From: Candidatus Pseudobacter hemicellulosilyticus
GTDB lineage: Bacteria > Bacteroidota > Bacteroidia > Chitinophagales > Chitinophagaceae
NCBI GenBank assembly: GCA_029202545.1
Contig: CP119311.1
Span: 6,679,229-6,743,228 of the forward strand
Reading direction: 5' to 3'
Length of the DNA: 64,000 nucleotides
Position numbers and translations under genes: made by a program. How positions within the stretch are numbered: position 1 is the stretch's first letter; every line of letters starts with the position of its first letter. The notes below the pieces were generated by a model that worked only from the letters and a program-made list of their open reading frames with translations, did no database searches and was not told the origin of the DNA. Positions 18,401 to 26,045 of this stretch are shown here, one piece after another.

Positions 18401-19617
18401 ATAAAAGAAGAGTTCCGGCTGGAGGGATCGCTCACGATCCGCTGGTAGAGGTCGTTGGCCTCGTTGAACGGATAGGGCTGGCTGGACAGGCTATTGACAC
18501 TGGGGTTCCAGGGCTGGGATTCCCCCAGGTCCATCAGGCCTACCACATCACGGGTGTCTGTAGTGGAACCATTCCTGTTGGTAACCCAGACCTCCATACG
18601 CAGGATCTGCACTTTGGAGGTCACCACCGGCAGTTTGGACATAGCCGTATTATAGTTGTTCCGGAAATACTGGGAAAGCAGGAAGTGCCGGTTTTCCTCA
18701 TAGTCATGGGCCTTGAACTCGAAAGCCATATTGGCGGCGCCGCCCTGGAGGGACATGGACTGCTGCTGGGAACGCTGGTTGGCGAGTACGGCGGAGACAA
18801 AGAGCTTACCGAACTGCAGTTCCGTCTTGATACCAAACAGCTGCTGGGCGCCGGGGATCAGGGAACCTTTGGAAGAAAAGGACACGTTGCCGGCCTCAAT
18901 GCGTTTGATGATCTCATCATCCGTACCGGTATAGTCCAGTTTAAGCTGGTTCTCAAAATCCATATTGGCCAACGTATTGTAGTTGATGGGCAATTTCAGC
19001 TTATCGCCGATATTACCGATCACGTTGAGGTTGGCGTTCATATCAAAATCAAACCCACCGTTACGGCGGGCCCTTTCCGGGAGGGCAGGGTTTTTGATAT
19101 TCTGTCCCTGGTAGCCGGCGGTCAGGTTCACTTCACCCTGTGGCTGGATCTCTATCTTGCCGTTGCCGAAGATGCGGTTGAAGAGATTATCTGTCACGGA
19201 CAGCTGGGGCCGGAGCAGTTTTTTGTTGAGGCCGCTGAGGATATCGGACCTTTTCTTGAAGTAATCGGATTCATCCTTACGGGCCTGGAGGCGGAGAAAT
19301 TCATCAAAAGTGAGGTAGGTGGGCTTCCTGTAGTAGCGGTTGCCAACTTTTTCTACTATATAATATTGTCTTGTTTTGGGATCGTATTCAATAGAATCAA
19401 TGATATTGGCCGGATCCCGGAGGCCCAGGGAACTGCGGCCGGGATTGGAATAGCGGTCGCCCCGCCGGTCATGGATAGGATATTTCAATGTATCCTGCGT
19501 TCCGGTGCGGGCAGTAGAATCCTGGGCATGGCTTACGCTGGCGGTTGCGCACAGCAACACCAGGGCAGCAGTAAGCACAGCTGCGGTGAACTTATTGTGG
19601 TTGAATGTACGGGCCAA
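12469..19617 (-). CDS. sprA: T9SS outer-membrane translocon SprA/Sov
   Basis: A 2382-residue outer-membrane protein, similar in length to Flavobacterium johnsoniae SprA. SprA forms the very large beta-barrel channel through which T9SS cargo leaves the periplasm. A signal peptide (about 1-31, ending SHA-QDS) is followed by the family N-terminus (YPIHDRRGDRYSNPGRSSLGLRDP; LLRPQLSVTDNLFNRIFGNGKIEIQPQG). The body carries SprA-type segments such as VSFSSKGSLIPGAQQLFGIKT, GESGLIFIDDFEGSRNAIDLR and EVWFNELRLSE, and the C-terminus is typical of outer-membrane barrels (VQIRIALQ). It lies 46 bases downstream of ruvA in the same direction, an arrangement I associate with this phylum. The 8070-10781 product is a plausible cargo. 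No truncation or frameshift was seen. Confidence 0.95.
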   Translation of the reverse strand: MARTFNHNKFTAAVLTAALVLLCATASVSHAQDSTARTGTQDTLKYPIHDRRGDRYSNPGRSSLGLRDPANIIDSIEYDPKTRQYYIVEKVGNRYYRKPTYLTFDEFLRLQARKDESDYFKKRSDILSGLNKKLLRPQLSVTDNLFNRIFGNGKIEIQPQGEVNLTAGYQGQNIKNPALPERARRNGGFDFDMNANLNVIGNIGDKLKLPINYNTLANMDFENQLKLDYTGTDDEIIKRIEAGNVSFSSKGSLIPGAQQLFGIKTELQFGKLFVSAVLANQRSQQQSMSLQGGAANMAFEFKAHDYEENRHFLLSQYFRNNYNTAMSKLPVVTSKVQILRMEVWVTNRNGSTTDTRDVVGLMDLGESQPWNPSVNSLSSQPYPFNEANDLYQRIVSDPSSRNSSFITTKLSSLGLSPVQDFEKTFARKLAATDYYFNPQVGFLSLNQPLQADEVLGVAFQYSYNGRIYQVGEFSQDVTPDTTAAKSGTQKIFFLKLLKATSQRTNLPLWDLMMKNVYALKSKDESYLSSVQPGDFELNVLYEEPSLGQKRYLPEGPRSGTPIISLLNLDRLNARNDPMPDGMFDYIEGFTVISNQARIIFPYLEPFGRDMDSVAFNGSPPAVRDKYIYYPLYDTIKEIAKTFANLDRYIISGTAKGSSASEIYLNAYNIPQGSVIVTSGGQVLVEEVDYTVDYSAGSVKVINQAILNSGVPVNVSFENNASFGIQQRNFMGLRAEYQAIKNSHESLSIGGSMVRLGERPFFTKTLYNEDPIKNTMYGLDFNYRTEAPRLTRWLDKLPFYNATRMSTITAYGEGAYLKPGHPSQIGKGESGLIFIDDFEGSRNAIDLRFPLVSWGISSTPANNGLFPEATLMDSLDYGKNRARIAWYNIEPVLQDRRSGNNPVRGYENLLDPRIRPVNLTQIYPNRTPDIGQAQLVTFDLAYYPRERGPYNFDAIRVNADGKLQDPQDRWGGIMRGIDQVDFETGNVEFIEFWMQDPYLMTPASTGGQLYFNLGNISEDILKDGKRFFENGISGEVTKALEDNDTKWGKVPGNPIQVTQAFSNDPADRLLQDAGLDGLLNDAEREKFQNYLNQLAATFGVNSAVYQQALEDPASDDFRNYRDGYYDQTQTGILGRYKNINSPQGNSPVSTGQTNVTAFTLYPDQEEFNRDNTLNELEEYFQYKVDLRSSEFRVGHNFITDSIGFTPSGGTHEKWYLFRIPVAQYESKVGNIPDFKSIRFIRMFLTGFEDSVILRFAKLELVRNQWRRFSYELDTTGNYDPIPANTPTTFNQLAVNIEENNARSPIPYRTPPDVVRQQQLSNNNVNLLLNEQSLSIRVCNLLQNDSRGVFKTMNLDLRQYGKLQMYIHAESINSSGDIKDGELYGVLRLGNDLINNYYEIKIPLKMTSWGTSDAAAIWPADNELNLSLERLTQLKVSRNNSGNVTTYFKEQDSDGKEYAILGNPNLGEVRIFFLGVENRNRTDACTEVWFNELRLSELDEKGSWAALGRVDIELSDLGTLYIAGSARSAGFGTIEQRINERSREDYKQFDVAANLELGKLLPEKAGMSIPFYASYSRSVITPEYDPYDLDIKLKAKLAAAPGSQKDSIREDAVDIKTIKTFNFTNVKKNNTSGKKQQIWSIENVDVSYSYYNEQQHNALIEMNELTRHRAGLGYNYTSSPKYWEPAKRLIKSKSTWWNIVKDFNLNPLPSLLGFRADVNRQFGAYRARNVGGPKGGIPETYDKYFTFDRFYNLRWDLTRSFNVDFTATNRSWIDEDTGRLDKNEKTRMWENFWKGGRTISYQQSASFTYQLPTAKIPALDWTTVRASYVSTYDWIGASLIARELGNTISNSQQKILSAELDFTRLYSKSRLLRAFEEEGPVNRAPVPPGRGDTTSKGKPKRDRSQPLELDPSIKFAGRLLTMLKRIKIDYTENASATIYGYTDSTQLMGVNLRSRAPGLAFIFGKQPDTSFINNFAQKGWLSADSNFNLQNRQDYQQTLRINAQLIPVRDLTIDINLEKTFGKTYSELYKDTTGSGLNFTRMNPYAAGSFNVTFISYKTLFTKVQPNEVSTIFTKFQDYRLILSKRLAENNPYWQALPDNEKFLSDGYYNGYSRYAQDVLIPAFIAAYTGKNPQDVALVKQNNPNIRSNPFSGIMPKPNWRINYTGLSRLKALEKIFTNFTIEHGYTSTLGMNSFTSALLFRDDLRFGYPGFIDSSNNFIPYFLVPNITISEEFSPLINIDMSFTNQVNAKFELRKSRTLTLSLIDYQLAEMRSTQFTIGAGYRKRGAFSFIKWKGKRLENDASFRLDLSVRDDITSNSRLDQTQALPTSGNKTVMVNPSVDYVISNRVNIKLYFEQRVVTPKISSSPPITNTRAGVQIRIALQ

Positions 19618-19663
19618 TCTGTTTTTCTCAAGAATTAGTTACGTAGAGTTAGCGCGATAGGCT

Positions 19664-20254
19664 TTAGAGTGTTTTTAGAGCTTTCTTAATAATGTCTTCT
19701 ACTAATGAGAGGCCCGGTTCGGCTTTGAATACCCGTTGAACAGCCTGTTCCGCGGCGGCCCGGGCTATGCCCAGCGCCATCAGAGCATTTAACGCATCCT
19801 GTTCCAGGGTATTGTTAACCAATGAAGGAATATTTGCATCTGTATCCCACTTCGTTTTACCCACCTTATCCTTCAGTTCCAATACGATCCTTTCTGCAGA
19901 CTTTTTCCCTATGCCTTTGATACTTTCCAGCTGCCTGGTATTTCCCTGGGCAATGGCCCTGACAATTTCTTCGGGCCGGAGGGAAGACAACATCATCCGC
20001 GCCGTGGAGGCGCCTACTCCTGACACACTGAGGAGCTGCAGGAACAGCTCTTTTTCTATCACTTCATAAAAGCCATACAGGATATGCGCATCCTCACGGA
20101 TGTGGAGATATGTATACAAAAGTCCCTTTTCCAGGTGCTGTATGGCCGAATAGGTATGCAGGCTGATCTGCAGTTCATACCCTACCCCATTGGCTTCCAG
20201 ATGCACCACTGCCGGTGTTTTGTGGACATAAGTACCCCGTATAAAAGCGATCAT
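19664..20254 (-). CDS. ruvA: Holliday junction branch-migration protein RuvA
   Basis: A 196-residue RuvA, the tetrameric junction-binding partner of the RuvB helicase. Domain I (OB fold) begins MIAFIRGTYVHK, and VVHLEANGVGYELQIS is typical. Domain II has the helix-hairpin-helix segments LLSVSGVGASTARMMLS and LESIKGIGKKSAERIVLELKDK. The small C-terminal RuvB-contacting domain covers about 150-196. It is directly upstream of sprA and divergent from fabH. The length is normal for the family. Confidence 0.96.
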   Translation of the reverse strand: MIAFIRGTYVHKTPAVVHLEANGVGYELQISLHTYSAIQHLEKGLLYTYLHIREDAHILYGFYEVIEKELFLQLLSVSGVGASTARMMLSSLRPEEIVRAIAQGNTRQLESIKGIGKKSAERIVLELKDKVGKTKWDTDANIPSLVNNTLEQDALNALMALGIARAAAEQAVQRVFKAEPGLSLVEDIIKKALKTL

Positions 20255-20329
20255 GGCTGCGAAAATAAGGGAAATTTATCATTGGACTCCGGATAGCCAG
20301 TTGAGTTATTTATTAAGTATTCTTTTTAC

Positions 20330-20337
20330 TAATTTTG
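20330..20337 (+). promoter_or_regulatory. Possible -7 promoter element of fabH
   Basis: TAATTTTG matches TAnnTTTG 49 bases before the fabH ATG. The nearest upstream TTG (20301-20303) is 26 bases away, longer than usual, so the -33 element is doubtful. Confidence 0.35.
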
Positions 20338-20385
20338 GCGCCTCAGCCAAATATTTTACCCGAAGCAAAAATCGTTTTAAACAGG

Positions 20386-21378
20386 ATGAGCCAAAAAATC
20401 ACTGCCGCCATCACTGCTGTGGGCGGATACGTTCCCGAAGACAAGCTGACCAATTTTGACCTGGAGAAAATGGTGGATACCAATGATGAGTGGATCCGCA
20501 CCCGGACCGGCATTGAAGAGCGCAGAATACTGAAGGGCGTGGGCAAGGCCACTTCCGATATGGTAGCGCCCGCTGTACTGGAACTCTGCCGTAAAAGAGG
20601 TATCGATCCCCTTGAAATAGACGCCCTCATTGTAGGCACCGTTACGCCTGATATGATCTTCCCGTCCACGGCCAACCTGGTCTGCGACAAGATAGGCGCC
20701 AAAAACGCCTGGGGTTTTGACCTGCTGGCCGCCTGCTCCGGCTTTCTCTATTCCCTCACCACCGGCGCCGCCCTGATAGAGAGCGGCCGATATAAGAAAG
20801 TAGTGGTGGTGGGCGCCGATAAAATGAGTTCTATTATTGATTACAGCGACCGTGCCACCTGCATCATCTTTGGCGATGGCGCCGGCGCCGTACTGCTGGA
20901 ACCATCCACCGATGGGGACGGGGTACTGGACAGCATCCTGCGCAGCGACGGCTCCGGAGCCCCTTACCTGCATATGAAGGCTGGTGGCTCCCTGCGCCCC
21001 GCTTCCGCAGAGACCGTAGCCAATAAAGAGCATTTCGCTTACCAGGAAGGACAGGCCGTTTTCAAGAATGCCGTGAAGGGCATGGCCGATGTCAGCGCCG
21101 AACTGCTGGAACGCAACCAGCTGACCGGCAATGATATTGCCTGGCTGGTGCCTCACCAGGCCAACAAACGTATCATTGACGCTACGGCCGACCGCATTGG
21201 CCTTACTTCCGAAAAGGTAATGGTCAATATAGAGCGTTTTGGCAATACTACGGCCGCCACTATCCCGCTCTGCCTCTGGGAATGGGAATCCCGCCTCAAC
21301 AAAGGCGACCTCCTGGTGCTGGCCGCTTTTGGCGGTGGATTCACCTGGGGCGCCACGTTGATCAAATGGGCTTACTAA
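20386..21378 (+). CDS. fabH: 3-oxoacyl-ACP synthase III (FabH/KAS III)
   Basis: A 330-residue beta-ketoacyl-ACP synthase III, which condenses acetyl-CoA or a branched acyl-CoA primer with malonyl-ACP to start fatty acid synthesis. The N-terminus (AITAVGGYVPEDKLTN, NDEWIRTRTGIEERR) is typical. The catalytic triad is visible: Cys117 in AACSGFLYS, His in LVPHQANKRI, and Asn in RFGNTTAATIP. The C-terminal GGGFTWGATLIKW is conserved. ATG 20386 fits the family start; an in-frame TTG at 20335 lies inside the likely promoter. The malonyl-transferase gene fabD is 2.6 kb away on the other strand. Confidence 0.95.
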   Translation: MSQKITAAITAVGGYVPEDKLTNFDLEKMVDTNDEWIRTRTGIEERRILKGVGKATSDMVAPAVLELCRKRGIDPLEIDALIVGTVTPDMIFPSTANLVCDKIGAKNAWGFDLLAACSGFLYSLTTGAALIESGRYKKVVVVGADKMSSIIDYSDRATCIIFGDGAGAVLLEPSTDGDGVLDSILRSDGSGAPYLHMKAGGSLRPASAETVANKEHFAYQEGQAVFKNAVKGMADVSAELLERNQLTGNDIAWLVPHQANKRIIDATADRIGLTSEKVMVNIERFGNTTAATIPLCLWEWESRLNKGDLLVLAAFGGGFTWGATLIKWAY

Positions 21379-21387
21379 ATCATTTCT

Positions 21388-21891
21388 TTATGCGCGTGGC
21401 TTCCGCAGCCAGGTAAAGGCGATGAAGTCGGTATTGGGGATCCTCTCCACCCCGGACTGGCGGAGCATGGTGACCAGCTGCCCGCGATGGTAACTGCTAT
21501 GGTTGAAAGCATGCATCAGGACCTGCCATACCGGTTGTTTGACAGGCTCCCTTTTAGAAGTATGGTATTTCATCACATGCAGGAGGGCCGCTTCGGAGGC
21601 CTGCTGTACCCAGCTGCTGATCACCTGGTCCTGGTGCCGGATGCTGGTAGCCAGGTCCTGGATAGTACCGGTGAAACTGTCGCCAGGGCGGATCACGTGC
21701 TCCTGTAAACGCACCCGCTGGTACCAGGCGCTCTCGGTATCCCAGATATGCAGGAGGGTGGCGTAAAGGGTGGGAAAACTGGAAGCCAGCGCCTGGTGTG
21801 CGGATGCTTCCGGCAAAGCCGTGATGCAATCCAGTATCCGCTGATTGGCCCAGGCATTATAAGCAGCGTATTGCAGTAACAGTTCCTTCAT
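21388..21891 (-). CDS. DinB family protein
   Basis: A 167-residue four-helix-bundle protein of the DinB/YfiT superfamily. The expected metal-binding histidines are seen in TLLHIWDTESAWYQR (about residue 48) and in the later pair HAFNHSSYHRGQ (about 127-138). Members are often thiol-dependent (bacillithiol/mycothiol) S-transferases or stress proteins, but no substrate can be assigned here. The gene is convergent with fabH (9 bases between stops) and divergent from the GNAT gene. Confidence 0.85.
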   Translation of the reverse strand: MKELLLQYAAYNAWANQRILDCITALPEASAHQALASSFPTLYATLLHIWDTESAWYQRVRLQEHVIRPGDSFTGTIQDLATSIRHQDQVISSWVQQASEAALLHVMKYHTSKREPVKQPVWQVLMHAFNHSSYHRGQLVTMLRQSGVERIPNTDFIAFTWLRKPRA

Positions 21892-21947
21892 GAGGCGGTG
21901 CAGTAGTTTTTTACTAAAAATACTTGTTTTCGCCGTACTATTACAAC

Positions 21948-22415
21948 ATGAATATACGCATCAGAAAAGCGGTCCGGGAAGATTGTCCCCGGCTGCTGGA
22001 GCTGGTCCATGAACTGGCCGTTTATGAAAAAGCCCCCGAGGCGGTGACCGTATCCCCACAGCATTTTGCCGATAGCGGCTTTGGCCCCCACCCTGTCTGG
22101 TGGGCTTTTGTGGCAGAAACCCCTGCTGCCGGTGGCGGTCCCGGCCAGGTCCACGGCTTCGCCCTCTACTATATCCGCTTCAGCACCTGGAAGGGACAAC
22201 GGATGTACCTGGAAGATATCCTGGTCACGGAGTCCATGCGCGGCCAGGGACTGGGTAAGCTGCTGTTTGACAGGCTCATTGAAGAAGCCCGCGAAAAACA
22301 GTTCAGCGGCATCGTGTGGCAGGTGCTGGAATGGAACCAACCGGCCATCAATTTCTACAAAAAGTATACGGAAGGTTTTGATCCCGAATGGATCAATGTC
22401 AGCATGGAACTGTAA
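21948..22415 (+). CDS. GNAT acetyltransferase, SSAT-like
   Basis: A 155-residue GCN5-related N-acetyltransferase. The acetyl-CoA pyrophosphate loop is RGQGLGKLLFDRL (about 100-112). The order IRKAVREDCPRLLELVHELAVYEK, YLEDILVTESMRG and WNQPAINFYKKY is that of the spermidine/spermine (SAT/thialysine) acetyltransferase subgroup, so an amine substrate is plausible. ATG 21948 was chosen; an in-frame TTG at 21924 adds eight residues not typical of the family. It is divergent from the DinB gene and upstream of a lipoprotein peptidase with an 87-base gap. Confidence 0.85.
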   Translation: MNIRIRKAVREDCPRLLELVHELAVYEKAPEAVTVSPQHFADSGFGPHPVWWAFVAETPAAGGGPGQVHGFALYYIRFSTWKGQRMYLEDILVTESMRGQGLGKLLFDRLIEEAREKQFSGIVWQVLEWNQPAINFYKKYTEGFDPEWINVSMEL

Positions 22416-22502
22416 GGGCCACCCAACCAATGCCCGATTATAACAGTACCTTATAGGAAGGCTGGCAAATAAATAGTAAATTGATAGTGTAAAAACGTAC
22501 AT

Positions 22503-23855
22503 ATGCGATCATCTCTTTTCCTGCTTATCCTCCTGGCAGCCCTGGCGGCTGTCAGCTGCAACAAGAAAAACGACAAAGGCGGCGGTTCCACCTCGGACAA
22601 GGACAAGCTGCTGGATTCCTCTCTTTTCTATGCCCGGGAACTTTACCTCTGGTACGACCAGATCCCCACAACTTTCAATCCCCGCAATTATGATGATCCC
22701 AATGAGGTCATGGAAGCTATCCGTCCCTATAGCAAGGAAACGGGTTTCAGCAGTGCGGTGGACCGCTGGAGCTTTGCGGTGACCGAAGAAGAATGGAATG
22801 ATATCAGCCAGGGGATTGCCGGCGATTTCGGGCTGGGCGTCTTTTTCGCCAGCAACTCCGATCTCCGGGTTTCCTATGTGGAAAAAGCTTCCCCGGCAGG
22901 CGCCGCCACCATCAAAAGAGGCTGGCGGATCAAAAAGATCAATAACATGACCAGTATCAGCACCAATTATGTGGATGCCATTGTAGATGCTATTTTTTAC
23001 AGCAGCAACGGAACATTTGTGTTTGGAAGGGATAATAAAGCCGATACTACCATCACCCTCACTGCCACCACTTATGTAGAACAGCCGATCATCCTGGATA
23101 CTATTTATACCACCGGCAACGGAAAGGCAGGCTACCTGGTCTACAATTCTTTCCTGGGCGATACCACCAGAACCAAACAGGCTTTTGCTGATATTTTTAC
23201 GGAATGGAGCCAGGAAGGCGTTACTGATGCCATCATTGACCTCCGGTATAACGGCGGTGGCTATGTGCTGCTGCAGGATGAGCTGGCCAATTACCTGGTC
23301 AATTCCAGCGGCAATAACCAGGTGATGGAAAAGCAGGTGTTCAATAAAAAACTCACCAGCTGGAACGAGACCACCAATTTCAGGAAAAAGGGCAGCCTGA
23401 ACCTCAGCAGGCTTTTTGTGATCGTGAGCCAGAATACGGCTTCGGCCAGTGAGCTGCTGATCAACAGCCTTCGTCCCTTCCTGAATGTACAGCTGGTTGG
23501 CCCCTCCAATACGCATGGTAAGGCGGTGGGGTACTTTGGCTATCCTGTGGAGGACTGGCTGATCTTCCCCGTTTCCTTCCGGACACTGAATAAGAACAAC
23601 GAGGGCAATTACTTCGATGGCTTTACGCCCAATGCCCAGGTGGCCGACGGGCTGGACAAGAACTGGGGTGATGTGACCGAGAACTGCCTGGCCGCCGCCC
23701 TCCGCTATATCAATACCGGCGTATATACCCAGTCCGTGGGCACCAATGGCAACAGGACCGGGCAAACCGAGATCCGGGAATTGCTGCCCCCCAATAAAGA
23801 GCTGGGCAAAACACGTTTCAAAGGCGCTGTGGCCGGTATCCGGCAGCTGCCGTAG
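22503..23855 (+). CDS. S41 family (C-terminal processing) peptidase, lipoprotein
   Basis: A 450-residue lipoprotein with lipobox AAVSC (Cys19), so it is probably anchored in the periplasm-facing membrane. The central region has a PDZ-like domain (about 110-195), followed by the S41 tail-specific protease domain. The nucleophile Ser lies in VSQNTASASELLINSL (about 305-320) and the general-base Lys in NTHGKAVGYFGYP. DLRYNGGG is typical of this family. Related Bacteroidota lipoproteins degrade misfolded or tailed envelope proteins; the substrate here is unknown. A strong shared hairpin terminator follows. Confidence 0.88.
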   Translation: MRSSLFLLILLAALAAVSCNKKNDKGGGSTSDKDKLLDSSLFYARELYLWYDQIPTTFNPRNYDDPNEVMEAIRPYSKETGFSSAVDRWSFAVTEEEWNDISQGIAGDFGLGVFFASNSDLRVSYVEKASPAGAATIKRGWRIKKINNMTSISTNYVDAIVDAIFYSSNGTFVFGRDNKADTTITLTATTYVEQPIILDTIYTTGNGKAGYLVYNSFLGDTTRTKQAFADIFTEWSQEGVTDAIIDLRYNGGGYVLLQDELANYLVNSSGNNQVMEKQVFNKKLTSWNETTNFRKKGSLNLSRLFVIVSQNTASASELLINSLRPFLNVQLVGPSNTHGKAVGYFGYPVEDWLIFPVSFRTLNKNNEGNYFDGFTPNAQVADGLDKNWGDVTENCLAAALRYINTGVYTQSVGTNGNRTGQTEIRELLPPNKELGKTRFKGAVAGIRQLP

Positions 23856-23902
23856 CGGGCTTCTTCCTGCAACGGGCAGGCGTTCCCGGGCGGGAAGCTC
23901 CT

Positions 23903-23918
23903 GGTTCGTCCCAAAAAA
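23903..23918 (-). repeat. Dispersed motif copy 2 (T6-GGGACGAACC)
   Basis: On the minus strand TTTTTTGGGACGAACC, followed by the small palindrome-like AGGAGCTTCC. It lies between the S41 gene stop and the shared terminator, in a convergent spacer. Confidence 0.65.
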
Positions 23919-23936
23919 TTGTTTTTCTTCCTATAA

Positions 23937-23970
23937 TAGAAAAGGCGTCCTGTGCAGGACGCCTTTTCTA
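23937..23970. terminator. Bidirectional terminator between S41 peptidase and fabD
   Basis: A perfect 16-bp stem (TAGAAAAGGCGTCCTG / CAGGACGCCTTTTCTA) with a minimal loop. A-rich and T-rich flanks make it usable in both directions, which suits the two converging genes. Confidence 0.9.
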
Positions 23971-24010
23971 TGGAAGCTTTTGGCAAAGCCTCCTGCAAAG
24001 CGGTTATAGC

Positions 24011-24901
24011 TTAAGCCACTCCTTCTGTGGTAGCTGTTTTATCGATCTTACCGATCAGGCCCTGCAATACTTTGCCGGGGCCTACTTCAGTGAACCGGGT
24101 AGCGCCGTCAGCGATCATCTGCTGAACGCTCTGCGTCCAGCGGACAGCGCCGGTGAGCTGGTCTATCAGGTTCTTTTTGATCTCTTCCTTATCCATTACC
24201 GCCCGGGCCACCATATTCTGGTATACGGGACAGGTAGGATTATAGAAAGTGGTGCTTTCAATAGCGGCTTTCAGCTCTTCCCGGGCCGGGGCCATCAGGG
24301 GCGAGTGGAAAGCGCCGCCTACCGGCAGTACCAGGGCGCGTTTGGCGCCGGCAGCTTTCATGGCCTCGCAGGCCAGTTCAATGCCTTTCACGGAGCCGCT
24401 GATCACCAGCTGGCCGGGGCAGTTATAATTGGCGGGAACAACAATCTCCTTGCTTTCAGCCTGTACAGCCGCACAGACTTCCTCTACCCTGGCATCATCC
24501 AGTCCCAGCACGGCCGCCATGGTGGAGGGCTGCTGCTCGCAGGCTTTCTGCATGGCCTGCGCCCGGATGCTGACCAGTTTAAGACCGTCCTCAAAACTGA
24601 GTACGCCATTGGCCACCAGGGCGGAAAATTCTCCCAGGGAGTGACCGGCCACCATATCAGGGCGGGTGGTGTCAATGCCTTTAAAAGCGATCACTGAATG
24701 CAGGAAAACAGCCGGTTGCGTCACCTTTGTCTGTTTCAGCTCTTCTTCACTGCCCTCAAACATAATGTCTGAGATCCGGAAGCCGAGCATATCATTGGCC
24801 TGTTCAAAGAGTTTCTTGGCAAAAGCACTTAATGTATAGTGATCTTTTCCCATGCCCGGGAATTGCGAACCCTGCCCGGGAAACACGTAAGCATGCTTCA
24901 T
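24011..24901 (-). CDS. fabD: Malonyl-CoA:ACP transacylase (FabD)
   Basis: A 296-residue malonyl transferase that loads malonate onto acyl carrier protein for fatty acid elongation. It begins MKHAYVFPGQGSQFPGMGKD, with the conserved GQGSQ loop. The nucleophile lies in VAGHSLGEFSALVANG (about Ser88). The substrate-binding Arg region is SIRAQAMQKA, and His in GGAFHSPLMAPA completes the Ser-His pair. It ends opposite the S41 peptidase and is followed upstream by folE, from which 69 bases separate it. Confidence 0.95.
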   Translation of the reverse strand: MKHAYVFPGQGSQFPGMGKDHYTLSAFAKKLFEQANDMLGFRISDIMFEGSEEELKQTKVTQPAVFLHSVIAFKGIDTTRPDMVAGHSLGEFSALVANGVLSFEDGLKLVSIRAQAMQKACEQQPSTMAAVLGLDDARVEEVCAAVQAESKEIVVPANYNCPGQLVISGSVKGIELACEAMKAAGAKRALVLPVGGAFHSPLMAPAREELKAAIESTTFYNPTCPVYQNMVARAVMDKEEIKKNLIDQLTGAVRWTQSVQQMIADGATRFTEVGPGKVLQGLIGKIDKTATTEGVA

Positions 24902-24970
24902 AAAATAACCTTAGGTTTAGACCGGCAAAAATGCCACAAAGGGATTAAATCTCCAAATGTGGCCGGCCGG

Positions 24971-25570
24971 TTAATGTAAGCGGGAAGAAATGAGCTTGGT
25001 AAACTCACTCCTGGTCTTTTCATTTTTTTCAAATTCCCCGAAAAATGCGGAGGTGGTAGTCACTGAATTCTGCTTTTGCACGCCCCGCATCATCATGCAG
25101 AGGTGGGAGGCTTCAATGACCACGGCCACTCCCAGGGGCTGGAGGGTCTCCGTGATAGCGTTCAGTATCTGGGTGGTCAGCCGCTCCTGCACCTGCAGGC
25201 GGCGGGAATATACATCCACTACCCGGGCAATCTTGCTCAGACCGGTGATATACCCGTTGGGAATATAGGCCACATGGGCTTTCCCGAAAAAGGGCAGCAT
25301 ATGGTGCTCGCACATACTGTACAGCTCAATATCCTTGACAATGATCATTTCACTCACGTCTTCCTGGAACTTGGCCGAGTTGAGAATGGCATGGGCGTCC
25401 AGCTCGTTCCCATGGGTCAGGAACTGCATGGCCTTTGCCATCCGCTCGGGGGTTTTCACCAGCCCTTCCCTTTCCGGATCTTCTCCCAGCAATACCAATG
25501 CTTCCTTATAGCTGGCCATCAGCCCAGCCGTTACGCGCTCATCATACTGCTCTTCTTTTTTATATGCCAT
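24971..25570 (-). CDS. folE: GTP cyclohydrolase I
   Basis: A 199-residue FolE that makes 7,8-dihydroneopterin triphosphate from GTP, the precursor of folate, queuosine and biopterin-type pterins. Zinc ligands are visible in LYSMCEHHMLPFFGKAHVAYIP and in SHLCMMMRGVQKQNS. GLSKIARVVDVYSRRLQVQERLT is the family core. It is the last gene of a three-gene minus-strand group in which two PTPS-family genes lie immediately upstream (42 and 19 bases apart). That arrangement suggests a dedicated pterin route from GTP. Confidence 0.96.
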   Translation of the reverse strand: MAYKKEEQYDERVTAGLMASYKEALVLLGEDPEREGLVKTPERMAKAMQFLTHGNELDAHAILNSAKFQEDVSEMIIVKDIELYSMCEHHMLPFFGKAHVAYIPNGYITGLSKIARVVDVYSRRLQVQERLTTQILNAITETLQPLGVAVVIEASHLCMMMRGVQKQNSVTTTSAFFGEFEKNEKTRSEFTKLISSRLH

Positions 25571-25612
25571 GATCTTGCGGATTTAAATTGATAGGGATGA
25601 ATGGCCCCTGGC

Positions 25613-26026
25613 TCAGGCAGGGTACTGGACATAGTTGCGCTCTGTTTCATAGAGCCGCACCTGCAGCTCAAAGCGCGGATCTATTTTCACGCGCAGCAGC
25701 TCAAAAATGACCACGCAGATATTTTCTGCTGTAGGGTTCTGTTCCTGGAAATACCGGGTGTCCAGGTTCAGGTTGCGGTGATCAAAACGCTCCACCACTT
25801 CCTGCTGGATCAGGTCGCTCAGGATCTTGAGGTCCATCACGTAACCGGTTTCCGGGTCAGGTTCGCCCACTACTTTTACTACTACCTCATAATTATGTCC
25901 ATGGAAATTAGGGTTATTGCACTTACCGAACACTTCATCATTCTTTGCATCGTCCCAGGCCGGGTTGAACAGCCGGTGGGCTGCGTTGAAATGTTCCTTG
26001 CGGTAAACCGCCACTTTTTTACTCAT
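25613..26026 (-). CDS. 6-pyruvoyl-tetrahydropterin synthase family protein (second of a pair)
   Basis: A 137-residue PTPS/QueD-family enzyme acting on dihydroneopterin triphosphate. Zinc histidines are His17 (FNAAHRL) and His42/His44 (FHGHNY). The catalytic Cys36 lies in FGKCNNPN, the DHRNLN His is present, and the acidic residue is in RLYETERNYVQY. The FGKCNNPNxHGHNYxVVV block is strikingly like eukaryotic PTPS. It could make 6-pyruvoyl-tetrahydropterin or, as QueD, 6-carboxytetrahydropterin for QueE; sequence alone does not decide. It lies 42 bases upstream of folE and 19 bases downstream of a paralogue. Confidence 0.88.
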   Translation of the reverse strand: MSKKVAVYRKEHFNAAHRLFNPAWDDAKNDEVFGKCNNPNFHGHNYEVVVKVVGEPDPETGYVMDLKILSDLIQQEVVERFDHRNLNLDTRYFQEQNPTAENICVVIFELLRVKIDPRFELQVRLYETERNYVQYPA

Positions 26027-26045
26027 AATACAAATTACAAAATTA

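Noticed and set aside
12469..19617. Several long plus-strand frames inside sprA (for example 13072-14136 and 18277-19638)
   Set aside because: The minus strand is continuous SprA; the plus frames arise from codon bias and show no family signature.
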